From positions 31,291 through 89,776 of the forward strand of contig MKRV01000283.1 in the NCBI GenBank assembly GCA_001897995.1: a DNA stretch of 58,486 nucleotides, read 5' to 3'. The position numbers and the translations under genes are program-made. The stretch's first letter is position 1. The number at the start of each line of letters is the position of its first letter. The stretch comes from Alphaproteobacteria bacterium 65-37. GTDB taxonomy: Bacteria > Pseudomonadota > Alphaproteobacteria > Reyranellales > Reyranellaceae. Shown piece by piece: positions 7,757 through 16,471 of this stretch. Under the pieces are notes generated by a model. That model worked only from the letters and a program-made list of their open reading frames with translations. It did not search any database and was not told the DNA's origin.

Positions 7757-8743
7757 ATGCCCAGTCTCCTCTCCCTGCCCCGCCGCCTCGTCCTTGCCGC
7801 CGCCGCGATCGGCCTCGCGGCGTCCGCTTCGGCACCGGCTTCGGCACAACCCGTCGAAACCCTGCAGCAGGTCAATCTGCTGCTCGATTGGAAGGCCCTG
7901 CCGACCTTCGCCGGCTTCTTCCTGGCACGCGAGATGGGGGCCTTCGAGCGTCGTGGCCTCGACGTCAGGTTTGCCGAGACGCAGGGCGCCATGTCCTCGG
8001 CAGCAGCGATCGGCGACGGCAAGCAGTATTGGATCGGCAGCTCGAGCGGCATCGCGACCGCGATCGGTCGGTCCAAGGGACTGCCGATCAAGAGCCTGGC
8101 CGTCTACTATCAGAAGACTCCGACCGTGATCTATACGCGCGGCGAGGATCGCATCGCCCATCCGCGCGACCTCTATGGCAAGAAGCTGGGCCTGGTGCCG
8201 GGCAGCATCACCAACGAAGAGTTCCGCGCGCTGCTGGCCGCCAACAAGCTCGACCGCAGCAAGATCAACGAAACCACCGTCGACTGGAACGCCTACGACC
8301 TCGTCGAGAAGAAGGTCGATGCCCTCGTCGACTATGACGAGATGGCACCGGCCGAACTGCTCGCAGAGGGCCGTCGCATCATGATGATCCGCCTCAGCGA
8401 CTTCGGCGTGCGCGCCTACAGCCTCAACCTGATCGTCAACGACGCTGCCTGGGCCGACCCGGAGCGGCGCGAGATCGCGCTCAAGATCGAGGAGGCAGTG
8501 CAGGAGGGCTACAACATGGTGAAGGAGCGGCCCGCCGACGCAGCCCTGCACTTCGCCCGTATCTTTCCCCGCCTCGCCCCACGCTACATCGATCGCAGCA
8601 TGGCGACCGTTTCCCAGCAGCTGTCCGGGCCGCCGACCGGCCAGCAGACGCGCGCCGGCTGGGAAGCCACGATCAAGACCCTCGACCAGCTCGGCCTGCT
8701 CGACAAACCCATCACGCCCGACGATGTTGCGATCCTGAACTGA
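7757..8743 (+). CDS. ABC transporter substrate-binding protein, NMT1/THI5-like
   Basis: The frame is open from 7616, but the ATG at 7757 begins a signal peptide (MPSLLSLPRRLVLAAAAIGL, cleavage near ASA-QP), giving 328 residues. The mature protein starts with NLLLDWKALPTFAGFFLAREMGAF, typical of the NMT1/THI5/SsuA-like binding proteins that capture pyrimidines, riboflavin precursors, sulfonates or nitrate in the periplasm. No matching permease or ATPase lies next to it, so it is an orphan and its substrate is unknown. Confidence 0.8.
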   Translation: MPSLLSLPRRLVLAAAAIGLAASASAPASAQPVETLQQVNLLLDWKALPTFAGFFLAREMGAFERRGLDVRFAETQGAMSSAAAIGDGKQYWIGSSSGIATAIGRSKGLPIKSLAVYYQKTPTVIYTRGEDRIAHPRDLYGKKLGLVPGSITNEEFRALLAANKLDRSKINETTVDWNAYDLVEKKVDALVDYDEMAPAELLAEGRRIMMIRLSDFGVRAYSLNLIVNDAAWADPERREIALKIEEAVQEGYNMVKERPADAALHFARIFPRLAPRYIDRSMATVSQQLSGPPTGQQTRAGWEATIKTLDQLGLLDKPITPDDVAILN

Positions 8744-8873
8744 CGACGTCTGCTGGCGCGCCGCTCCTTGCACACTGAGAGCAATGGTCCGTTTTCGATT
8801 TGGAAGGCCCCGGCTTTCGCGCGCGACAGGCTCCACCAGTTAATGTATGCGGCATCGCCCCATCCCGGAGATC

Positions 8874-9392
8874 ATGATGCTTCGTAGCCTTGTCCTGCCG
8901 CTCCTGTTCGCTGTCGTCCTGCCGTGGACGGCGCAGGCTCAGCAATGGTCGACCTATCGGCCGGACGGCGCCGGCTACAGCATCGACCTGCCCGGCAAGC
9001 CGACTGTCGAATCGGAAACGACGCCATCGCCGGGCGGCCCGATCACCAGCCACAGCGCCGAGGTCGATACCGGGCAGGCGGGCTTCGTCAGCATGTACAC
9101 GGTCTACCCGTCCGGCCTGACGATGGAAGCCAATACCTCCCTCGACGCAGCCCGCGACGGCATGCTGGAGGACGGGAAGTCGGAACTGCGCGACGAGAAG
9201 AAGCTCATGGTCAGCGATGCCCCGGCCCGCCGCGTCACCCTGTTCGACAAGGAATCGAAGGTGATGATCGTCAATCTCATGGTCTTCCGCCACAACACGC
9301 TCTACCAGTCGATCTATGCCGCTCCGTCGGGGCAGGAGGACACGGAGACCAGCCGACGCTTCTTCGATTCCTTCAAGCTTCTCGACCGCTGA
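8874..9392 (+). CDS. Exported protein of unknown function
   Basis: The start is placed at the ATG at 8874, after a GGAG ribosome-binding site, rather than the upstream ATG at 8847, because it begins a clean signal peptide (MMLRSLVLPLLFAVVL, cleavage near AQA-QQ). The mature part, about 150 residues, begins WSTYRPDGAGYSIDLPGKP and has mixed beta-strand character. This opening is common in small secreted alphaproteobacterial proteins of unknown role. No catalytic motif or cysteine is seen. It ends 12 bases before the convergent iron-type ABC operon and is not part of it. Confidence 0.68.
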   Translation: MMLRSLVLPLLFAVVLPWTAQAQQWSTYRPDGAGYSIDLPGKPTVESETTPSPGGPITSHSAEVDTGQAGFVSMYTVYPSGLTMEANTSLDAARDGMLEDGKSELRDEKKLMVSDAPARRVTLFDKESKVMIVNLMVFRHNTLYQSIYAAPSGQEDTETSRRFFDSFKLLDR

Positions 9393-9404
9393 GATCTCCT
9401 TCCA

Positions 9405-11081
9405 TCAAGTTGCCGGCCGCATCTGCGGCCGGACGTGCAGCCGGTTGGCCGCGGCGATCACGATCGTGGTGATCGCCACCATGGAAAGGCTGAGCACGGC
9501 GATGGCGCCGACATCGCCGCTTTCCTTCAGGTCGAAGATCAGCACCGACAGCACCTTGGTTTCCGACGTGAACAGGATCACGGCCGCCGAGAGCTCGCGT
9601 ATGGTGGCCACGAAGATGAAGCACCAGGTTGCGATCACGGCGGACCGCAGCAGCGGTGCGGTGATGTCGGCCAGGGTGCGCAGCCGCGTGGCGCCCAGCA
9701 TGCGGCCGGCTTCCTCGAGCTCGGGATGAACGGCGTGGAACGCCGATCCGAGCTGCTGGTAGGCCGCCGGTAGCTCGATCGTCACGAAGGCGATCAGCAG
9801 GATCCACAGCGTGCCGTACAGCGCGAGCGGCGGCCGGGTGTAGGCGAGGAAGAGCCCGACGCCCAGCACGATGCCCGGGATGGCGAGCGGCGCCGTCGCA
9901 AGAAAGGCGAGCAGCCGGTGGCCGGGCACGGCCTTGCGCGCCACGATGTAGGCGATCAGCAGCGCCAGCAGGGCGCCCAGCGTGGCGGAAGCGGTCGCGA
10001 GCAGAAACGTGTTCTTGAGTGCCGGCATCGTCGAGCTGAGCTCGAGGAAGGTGAAGCGCACATTGTGCAGCGTGATCGTCTCGGGCGTCACGAGGCGCGA
10101 CGCCACCCGTGAGAAGGCGGAATTGAACAGCGCCGCGTACGGCAGGAACAGCGGCATGGCCAGGACGAACAGGGCCAGCGCCACCGCCGGCCCCTTGCCC
10201 CAGCCCAGCCGGATAGGTCGCGGCGCGCCGTACTTGCCGCCCAGCACCGCATAGCCCCGGCGTCCCAGCACCGCCGCCTGTGCGCGCAGCAGCAGGATCG
10301 TCAGCACGAGCAAGGGGACCGAGGCGGCGGCGGCGAGTTCCGGCTTGGGGGGAAACTGGAACAGGCTCCAGATCCGTGTCGTCAGCGTATGGAAGCCCGC
10401 CGGAATGGCCAGAATGGCCGGCGATCCGAAAAGGTTCAGCGCCTGCAGGAAGGCGACCAGGGCCCCCGCAAGCAGGGTCGGCAGCGCCAGCGGCACGGTG
10501 ACGTGGCGCGCCGTCTGCCAGGTCTTGGCGCCCAGCATCGACGAGGCGTCCTCGAGTTCGCCCGGCATGCGGTCGAGCGCATTGGCCACCAGGATGAACA
10601 CATAGGGAAACGTGTAGCAGGAGATGACGAAGATCAGGCCGGTCAGGCTGTAGATGTCGAACAGGGCTTCGTCCGACGGCATGCCGCTCACCAGGCGCCA
10701 AAGCTGGTTCAGCAGGCCGGAGTTCGGTGCCGCCAGCATTTCCCAGGCGATCGCGCCAACGAAGGGCGGCGTCACGAGAGAGGCCATGACCAAGGTCCGG
10801 ACGATGCCGGCCAGCGGCATGTCGGTGCGGGCGACCAGCCAGCCCAGCGGCGCCGCCACCAGGCAGCAGATTGCGCTCACCGAGCAGGCGATGATCAGGG
10901 TCGTGATCAGGGGCTCGACGAAGGTCGGATCGGTGAAGAGCGCGACGAAATTCGCAAGGGTCGCGGCACCTTCCTTGTCGGTCAGGCTCACCACCAGCAG
11001 CCAACCCATCGGCAGGACGATCATCGCCGCCAGCAGCCCGCTGACGGCGAGCAGGATCGGTCGCGAAAGGTCGCGCATCAT
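9405..11081 (-). CDS. Iron-type ABC transporter permease, two fused permease domains
   Basis: The product is 558 residues with about twelve membrane segments arranged as two BPD-type permease halves in one chain, as in FbpB/AfuB/ThiP. Each half has an EAA-type loop that contacts the ATPase: EDASSMLGAKTWQTARHVT and, near the C-terminus, EEAGRMLGATRLRTLADIT. The start is ATGATG at 11081/11078; the binding protein gene upstream stops inside it, so translation is coupled. The system imports a periplasmic-protein-bound substrate; Fe3+ is the usual one for this layout, but 2-aminoethylphosphonate, thiamine or polyamine relatives share it. Last gene of a four-gene operon. Confidence 0.88.
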   Translation of the reverse strand: MMRDLSRPILLAVSGLLAAMIVLPMGWLLVVSLTDKEGAATLANFVALFTDPTFVEPLITTLIIACSVSAICCLVAAPLGWLVARTDMPLAGIVRTLVMASLVTPPFVGAIAWEMLAAPNSGLLNQLWRLVSGMPSDEALFDIYSLTGLIFVISCYTFPYVFILVANALDRMPGELEDASSMLGAKTWQTARHVTVPLALPTLLAGALVAFLQALNLFGSPAILAIPAGFHTLTTRIWSLFQFPPKPELAAAASVPLLVLTILLLRAQAAVLGRRGYAVLGGKYGAPRPIRLGWGKGPAVALALFVLAMPLFLPYAALFNSAFSRVASRLVTPETITLHNVRFTFLELSSTMPALKNTFLLATASATLGALLALLIAYIVARKAVPGHRLLAFLATAPLAIPGIVLGVGLFLAYTRPPLALYGTLWILLIAFVTIELPAAYQQLGSAFHAVHPELEEAGRMLGATRLRTLADITAPLLRSAVIATWCFIFVATIRELSAAVILFTSETKVLSVLIFDLKESGDVGAIAVLSLSMVAITTIVIAAANRLHVRPQMRPAT

Positions 11082-12118
11082 ACTTTGAAGAGGCGCTGGT
11101 ACCGCGTCTTGATGTCTTCGGCGTTTTTTTCGACCTCGGCAGGATCTTCCGGCAGCGTCTTGATCGAAGCGAGCTCGGGGCGGCCGGCCTTGGCCTTGAC
11201 CAGCCGATGCGCCGGATACTGCCCGCTCAGGCTGACGATGAACTGCTGGCCCTCGGCCGACATGATCCACGCCACGAGAAGGCGTGCCGCATTGGGATTG
11301 GGCGCGGCCTTGAAGATCGCCATCGGATTGGAGATCTGCGGCGTGCCCTCGACGGCATGCACGACCTCGATCGGCGCGCCGCGCTCCCTGGCCATCCAGA
11401 AGAGATAATCGCTCCCGTCGACGGCGATGGCGCGCTCCCCCGCCTCGATGCGCTTGGGCGGCTCCGTCGCCGACTGGACCTGAAGCACCTTCTGCTTGGA
11501 GAGTTTCTCGAAATACTCCCAGCCCAGCGCCTTCGCGAGCTGCTGCGTGGCCGTCATGATCGTGCCGGAATACCCCGGGTGGCCCTTGACCAGCTTGCCG
11601 ACATACTTGGGATCCAGCAGGTCGTTGAAACCCTTGGGTGCATCCTCCGGTTTCACCAGGCTGCTGTTGTAGGCGATGGCCGACAGATGCGTGCGCTGAT
11701 TGACGAAGGCTGCATCGGCGTCACGCTGGCTTGCCGGCAGGTTCTCGGCCATGTCCAGCGTCAGGAACGGCTCGAGCCAGCCTTGCCGCTTCCAGACGAT
11801 GAAATGCGCTGCGTCGGAACTGTTGACCACGTCGACGCGCTTGATGTTGCTGCCGACTTCCTGGCCGATTCGGTTGAACAGCCGCTCCGCACCGGTGCGC
11901 TCGACGGCCACCTTGATGCCGGGAAACTTCGCCTCGAAGGCCCTTGCCATGGGCTCGGCGACGGAGAGATCCATCGCCGTGTAGTAGGTGACCTTGCCCT
12001 CCTTCTTGGCCGCCTCGACCAGCTCGACCGTCACTGCCTGCGGCGGTGGCGCCGCCGAGAGCACGCGCGCCCCGAACGGAAGGAGGAGACCTGCAGCGAT
12101 CAGAGAGCGACGACGCAT
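11078..12118 (-). CDS. ABC transporter periplasmic binding protein, FbpA-like (copy 1)
   Basis: This 346-residue protein has a signal peptide (MRRRSLIAAGLLLPFGARVL). It follows the FbpA/AfuA pattern: KVTYYTAMDLSVAEPMARAFEAKFPGI near the N-terminus, a DVVNSSDAAHFIVWK hinge region and a GYSGTIMTATQQLAKALGWEYFEKL segment. It is clearly paralogous to the gene just upstream, with roughly half the positions shared by eye and the same ending (FKV). Such proteins capture the cargo in the periplasm and deliver it to the permease. Tyrosine pairs that bind ferric ion in true FbpA are not obvious at the expected site, so iron is not certain. Confidence 0.85.
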   Translation of the reverse strand: MRRRSLIAAGLLLPFGARVLSAAPPPQAVTVELVEAAKKEGKVTYYTAMDLSVAEPMARAFEAKFPGIKVAVERTGAERLFNRIGQEVGSNIKRVDVVNSSDAAHFIVWKRQGWLEPFLTLDMAENLPASQRDADAAFVNQRTHLSAIAYNSSLVKPEDAPKGFNDLLDPKYVGKLVKGHPGYSGTIMTATQQLAKALGWEYFEKLSKQKVLQVQSATEPPKRIEAGERAIAVDGSDYLFWMARERGAPIEVVHAVEGTPQISNPMAIFKAAPNPNAARLLVAWIMSAEGQQFIVSLSGQYPAHRLVKAKAGRPELASIKTLPEDPAEVEKNAEDIKTRYQRLFKV

Positions 12119-12121
12119 CGG

Positions 12122-13183
12122 TTACACCTTGAAGATCTTGAGATACTGCGCCTTGAGCGCATCGGCCTGATCGGCAACGACACCGGGCTCCTCCCGCAGG
12201 GTCTTGATGTCGGCAAACCTCTTCATGTCGGAGCGATCCTTGGCTTGCGAATGGGCAGAACGCAGGGCGCCGACATCGATATTGAGCTGCTGCGCCTCGC
12301 GAGTCATCGACCACGCCTGGAACAGCCGCGCCGCACTGGGATTGGGCGCCCGCGCCATGACGGCAGAGGGACCGGTGATCAGGGGTGTGCCTTCGGTGGG
12401 ATAGACGATCTCGACCGGCTCGCCGCGGGTCCGGAGCTCCTCGATGACATACTCGCCGCCGTCGGCCATCAGCGCCCGCTCCCCGAGGGCAAGCTTCTTG
12501 GGCGGCTCCGTCGCCGACTGGACCTGCATGACCTTGAGCTTCGCGAGCTTCTCGAACCAGGCCCAGCCGAGGTCGCGGCTGAGCTGCTGCGTCGCCGTCA
12601 TGATCGTCCCGCTATAGCCGGGATGCGCCTTGACGATCTTGCCCGCCCATTTCGGATCGACCAGCTCGGCATAGGATTTCGGCGCTTCCTCGGCCTTCAC
12701 CAGCTTGGTGTTGTAGCCGAGCGGCGACAGGGTGATCCGCCACGAGGCGAACATCCCGTCGGGATCCCGATGTGCGGCGGGAAAGTGCTGTGCCACCTCC
12801 TCCGGCAGGTAGGATGCCAGCATGCCGGCACGTTTCCACACGACGAGGTGGGCCGCATCCGAGCTGTTCACGACGTCGCAATTGTAGATCTTGTTCTGGT
12901 ACTCCTGGCCGATGCGCTGATAGTTGCGCTCGGCGCCCGAGCGCTCGACCTTGACCTTGATCCCCGGATACTTGGCTTCGAAGGCGGCGGCGACCTTCTC
13001 GCCGAGCGCGAGGTCGACGGAGGTGTACCAGGAGAGCTTTCCCTCCTTGCGGGCTGCATCGATCAGCTCCGCCGTGACCTTCTGCGCTTCGGGCGGCGCG
13101 CCGCGCACCGGTGTCACCAGGGCCCCTGCGGTTGCCGCAGCCGACGCAGCAAGAACATGTCGCCGCGTGATTTTCCTGATCAT
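12122..13183 (-). CDS. ABC transporter periplasmic binding protein, FbpA-like (copy 2)
   Basis: This is a 353-residue paralogue of the next gene. It has a signal peptide with MIRKITRRHVLAASAAATAG, which could be Tat-dependent (RRHVLA), then KLSWYTSVDLALGEKVAAAFEAKYPGI. The shared core GYSGTIMTATQQL and VMQVQSATEPPKK matches copy 1. Its start codon overlaps the ATPase stop (ATGA) and it ends three bases before copy 1, so all four genes are one transcript. Two binding proteins serving one permease would let the transporter accept two related ligands; this is inference from arrangement. Confidence 0.85.
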   Translation of the reverse strand: MIRKITRRHVLAASAAATAGALVTPVRGAPPEAQKVTAELIDAARKEGKLSWYTSVDLALGEKVAAAFEAKYPGIKVKVERSGAERNYQRIGQEYQNKIYNCDVVNSSDAAHLVVWKRAGMLASYLPEEVAQHFPAAHRDPDGMFASWRITLSPLGYNTKLVKAEEAPKSYAELVDPKWAGKIVKAHPGYSGTIMTATQQLSRDLGWAWFEKLAKLKVMQVQSATEPPKKLALGERALMADGGEYVIEELRTRGEPVEIVYPTEGTPLITGPSAVMARAPNPSAARLFQAWSMTREAQQLNIDVGALRSAHSQAKDRSDMKRFADIKTLREEPGVVADQADALKAQYLKIFKV

Positions 13184-14253
13184 GCTCCCTCCTCAGCCAG
13201 GACCCGGCACCGATCGGCAGGCAGGTGAAGTCGCACCGGCGTGCCCGGTGGGATGTTGCGGTCGGGCGGTGCCGTCACGCGCAGTTCCGTCCTGTCGTCG
13301 AGGGCAACGGTATAGTCGCGTGTCGATCCGAGAAAGACTTGCCGCATCACGACACCGCGAAGATTGTTGTCTTCGTCGAGGTGGGAGTCTCCGGACGAGA
13401 TATCGATCTCGTGCTGGCGGATCGAGATCGCGATGGCGCGCCCGGGCTGCAGCTTGCGACCGTTCGTCTGCAGCGCCGCTCCCGCCACCGACACGCGGGA
13501 AGCGTCCAATATGCTGCCCCGCAGGATGTTGGAGCCGCCAATGAAGCGCGCCACGAACTCCGACCGCGGCCGTGCGTAGATCTCCTCCGGCGAGCCGAGC
13601 TGCTCGACCTTGCCCTTGTTCATGACGGCGATGAGATCGGCCGTGGTCATCGCCTCGGCCTGATCGTGCGTCACATAAACCGTCGTGTAGCGATACTGGT
13701 CGTGCAGTCGGCGAATCTCGAAGCGCATCTCCTCTCGCAGGTTGGCGTCGAGGTTGCTGAGGGGCTCGTCGAGCAGCAGCGTCTCAGGCTCCACCACGAG
13801 GGCGCGCGCCAGCGAGACGCGCTGCTGCTGGCCGCCCGACAGCTCCCCGGGATAGCGGTCCGCCAGCGCGTCGAGCCGGGCCGTCGTCAGGATGGCCTTG
13901 ACCTTGGCATCCAGGGTGGCCCGGTCGACCTTCCGGATCTTGAGACCGTAGGCCACGTTTTCCGCCACCGTCATGTGCGGCCAGAGCGCATAGCTCTGGA
14001 AGATCATCGACATCTTGCGGCCTTCCGGCGGTACGGTACGCGATGGAGAGGACAGCACCCTGCCGCCGATCTCGATTTCGCCGGCCGAGGGTTCGACGAA
14101 GCCCGCGATCAGCCGCAAGGTCGTGGTCTTGCCGCAGCCCGACGGGCCCAGCAGACAAACGAGCTGGCCGTGCTCGACGCGCAGCGATACGTCGTCCACC
14201 GCGACGGCATTCCCGTAGTGTTTGGAAAGGCCTTTCAGTTCGACTGAGGCCAT
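13180..14253 (-). CDS. ABC transporter ATPase, PotA/FbpC type
   Basis: The 357-residue product has all nucleotide-binding motifs in order: Walker A GPSGCGKTT (36-44), Q-loop Q86, signature LSGGQ (138-142), Walker B LLLDE (159-163) and H-loop H196. The last 120 residues look like the TOBE-type regulatory domain found in PotA, FbpC and MalK. It powers import by the permease encoded 2 kb downstream. As first gene of the operon it probably carries the promoter; the upstream gap to the divergent enoyl-CoA hydratase gene is only 102 bases and must hold control signals for both. Confidence 0.9.
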   Translation of the reverse strand: MASVELKGLSKHYGNAVAVDDVSLRVEHGQLVCLLGPSGCGKTTTLRLIAGFVEPSAGEIEIGGRVLSSPSRTVPPEGRKMSMIFQSYALWPHMTVAENVAYGLKIRKVDRATLDAKVKAILTTARLDALADRYPGELSGGQQQRVSLARALVVEPETLLLDEPLSNLDANLREEMRFEIRRLHDQYRYTTVYVTHDQAEAMTTADLIAVMNKGKVEQLGSPEEIYARPRSEFVARFIGGSNILRGSILDASRVSVAGAALQTNGRKLQPGRAIAISIRQHEIDISSGDSHLDEDNNLRGVVMRQVFLGSTRDYTVALDDRTELRVTAPPDRNIPPGTPVRLHLPADRCRVLAEEGA

Positions 14254-14355
14254 CTATCCTCCCTGGCGGCGCAGGATGCTTGGCTTCACGTCCTATGACA
14301 ATCGTGATGTATAGTCCGGCCCCGAAACAGAGGCCCGGAACGGAGGAATGCCGAT

Positions 14356-15144
14356 ATGCAGGAACAGAAGATCCTCGGACGACGCGAGGGTCAGGTCGGG
14401 CACCTGATCTTCAACAACCCGGCCAAGCTCAACGCCGTCTCCCTCGACATGTGGGACGGCTTCGTCGCCATCCTCAAGGATTTCGCCCAGGACCCGGAGA
14501 TCCGCTGCGTGGTGGTGAGCGGTGCCGGCGGCAAGGCCTTCGTTTCGGGAGCCGATATCTCGAAGTTCGAAAGCGAACGCGCCAACGCCGAAGCCCAGGT
14601 GCGCTACGACGCGATCTCCAAGGAAGGCTACGAAGCGCTCTATGACTTTCCCAAGCCGACCATCGCCAAGATCACCGGCTACTGCATCGGCGGCGGCATG
14701 AACCTCGCCGCCTGCTGCGACCTGCGCTACTGCAACGAGGGCGCCCGCTTCGGTGTGCCTGCCGCCAAGCTCGGCCTGGGCTATGGCTTCCTGCGCATCG
14801 AGCGCCTGTCGCGCATCGTCGGCCTGCCGCGCGCCATGGAGTTCCTGTTCACCGCCAAGCAGTATTCCTCGAAGGAAGCCCACGAGATGGGCCTGGTGCA
14901 CGGCGTCGCCGCCGATGCCGAGCTCGATGCCCTGGTCGGCGGCATCACCGGCGCCATCGCCAAGAACGCACCGCTCACCATTGGGCTCGCCAAGGCCGCA
15001 GCCCGCGAGATCGCCAAGCCGGAGTCCAAGCAGGATCACAAGAAGCTCGAGAAGTTGGCGGAAGCCTGCTTCGACAGCGAGGACTTCAAGGAAGGCCGCC
15101 GCGCCTTCATGGAAAAGCGGCCCCCGGTCTTCAAGGGGAAGTGA
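14356..15144 (+). CDS. Enoyl-CoA hydratase/isomerase-family protein
   Basis: The 262-residue product has the crotonase fold signatures: the oxyanion-hole segments FVSGADISKFE and GYCIGGGMNLAACCDLRYC. Of the two catalytic glutamates of classical hydratases, the second (in AMEFLFT) is present, but the first is replaced by alanine (FGVPA instead of FGQPE). So it may do isomerisation, thioester or other crotonase chemistry rather than simple hydration. A GGAGGA ribosome-binding site precedes the ATG. A TATAGT stretch near 14311 is a possible promoter -10 box. The CoA-transferase gene starts three bases after its stop, so both act on a CoA thioester in one pathway. Confidence 0.85.
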   Translation: MQEQKILGRREGQVGHLIFNNPAKLNAVSLDMWDGFVAILKDFAQDPEIRCVVVSGAGGKAFVSGADISKFESERANAEAQVRYDAISKEGYEALYDFPKPTIAKITGYCIGGGMNLAACCDLRYCNEGARFGVPAAKLGLGYGFLRIERLSRIVGLPRAMEFLFTAKQYSSKEAHEMGLVHGVAADAELDALVGGITGAIAKNAPLTIGLAKAAAREIAKPESKQDHKKLEKLAEACFDSEDFKEGRRAFMEKRPPVFKGK

Positions 15145-15146
15145 CC

Positions 15147-16346
15147 ATGACCGCCCCGTCGCCCCTGCCCCTTTCGCATCTCTCGGTTCTCGACCTCACG
15201 GCCCATCGCGCCGGCCCCACCGCGGTGCGGCAGCTCGCCGACTGGGGCGCCCACGTGATCAAGATCGAACCGCCGGCGGAACCCGGCGCCGGGAAGGCCG
15301 ATTCGATGGGTGGGGCGCGCCACGGCTTCGACTTCCAGAACCTGCATCGCAACAAGAAGTCGATGACGCTCAACCTCAAGAGCGCCGAGGGCCATGCGAT
15401 CTTCATGAAGCTTGCCGCCAAGGCCGACGTCATCGTCGAGAACTACCGTTCCGACGTGAAGCACCGCCTGAAGGTCGACTACGATTCCGTGGCCAGGATC
15501 AATCCGCGGATCGTCTACGGCTCGATCGCGGGTTTCGGGCAAAGCGGGCCCGACGCCGCGCGACCCGGCGTCGACCAGATCGCTCAGGGCATGGGCGGAT
15601 TGATGTCGATCACCGGCGAGCCGGGGCGCGGCCCCATGCGCGTCGGCATCCCCATCGCCGACCTTACCTCGGGCCTGCTGCTGGCACAGGCCATCATGCT
15701 GGCGCTCTACAATCGCGAGCGTACTGGCAAAGGCCAGTGGGTCCATACCTCGCTGATCGAGGCGCAGATCTTCATGCTCGATTTCCAGGCGTCGCGCTGG
15801 CTGATGAAGGGCGAAGTGGCGCAGCAGGCCGGCAACGACCATCCGACGTCGATTCCCACCGGCGTGTTTCCGACCAAGGACGGCTACATCAACATCGCCG
15901 CCGCCGGCGACAAGATGTGGAAGCGCGCCGCCGAAGCGCTGGGCGCTGCGGCCCTGATCGACCACCCCGAGCACGCCACGCCGGCGCTGCGCTCGCAGCA
16001 CCGCAAGGCGCTCAACGAGCGCATCGCCGACGTCACCCGGACCGAGACCTCGGCCCATTGGATCGCCGCGCTGAACAAGGCGGGCGTTCCGTGTGGGCCG
16101 ATCAACACGATCGACAAGACCTTCGCGGAGCCGCAGGTCCGCCATCTCGGCATCGCCCGGCCGGTCAAGCATCCCAAGCTCGGCGACATCGAGGTGGTCG
16201 GCCAGCCGATCAACCTCTCGGACTTCCCACAACCGGAAGCTCTGCAGCCCACACCCGACCTCGGCCAGCACACCGACGACGTGCTGTCCGGCCTGGGTTA
16301 CGACGCGGCGGCGATCGCAGCGCTCAAGTCCGGCGGTGTCGTCTAG
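15147..16346 (+). CDS. CaiB/BaiF family CoA-transferase (family III)
   Basis: This is a 399-residue family III CoA-transferase, which moves CoA between carboxylic acids through an acyl-aspartyl intermediate. The catalytic aspartate is D172 in VGIPIADLTSG, matching Asp169 of formyl-CoA transferase. The opening LSVLDLTAHRAGPTAVRQLADWGAHVIKIEPP and the GKGQWVHTSLIEAQ motif are standard. I use the ATG at 15147, which has a GGGGAA ribosome-binding site at good spacing, over the GTG at 15141 that overlaps the hydratase stop. Together with the enoyl-CoA hydratase-like gene it probably activates and processes an unidentified acid. Confidence 0.9.
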   Translation: MTAPSPLPLSHLSVLDLTAHRAGPTAVRQLADWGAHVIKIEPPAEPGAGKADSMGGARHGFDFQNLHRNKKSMTLNLKSAEGHAIFMKLAAKADVIVENYRSDVKHRLKVDYDSVARINPRIVYGSIAGFGQSGPDAARPGVDQIAQGMGGLMSITGEPGRGPMRVGIPIADLTSGLLLAQAIMLALYNRERTGKGQWVHTSLIEAQIFMLDFQASRWLMKGEVAQQAGNDHPTSIPTGVFPTKDGYINIAAAGDKMWKRAAEALGAAALIDHPEHATPALRSQHRKALNERIADVTRTETSAHWIAALNKAGVPCGPINTIDKTFAEPQVRHLGIARPVKHPKLGDIEVVGQPINLSDFPQPEALQPTPDLGQHTDDVLSGLGYDAAAIAALKSGGVV

Positions 16347-16363
16347 CCGCCGGGAGAGTCTCA

Positions 16364-16453
16364 CTCATCGGACCGCGGACCTCCAGGTCCGCCTCATGGC
16401 TCTTCTGCTGCATTGAAAACATGAGCGGACCTGGAGGTCCGCGGTCCGATGAG
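16364..16453. repeat. Long inverted repeat between convergent genes
   Basis: The left arm (16364-16398) and right arm (16420-16453) are complementary over about 34 bases with a single unpaired base, around a 21-base loop. The arms contain the sub-palindrome GGACCTCCAGGTCC. It lies exactly between the ends of the CaiB and alpha/beta-hydrolase genes, so it could end both transcripts, although no T-tract follows either side. Its form suggests a member of an interspersed palindromic repeat family. Confidence 0.85.
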
Positions 16454-16471
16454 CACGATGCTTTCAGCCAA

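Noticed and set aside
11207..13228. 673-codon plus-strand open frame across the two binding-protein genes
   Set aside because: It is a shadow of the real minus-strand genes, rich in Arg/Gly/Asp/Leu with no motif or signal; the minus-strand proteins have full family patterns.
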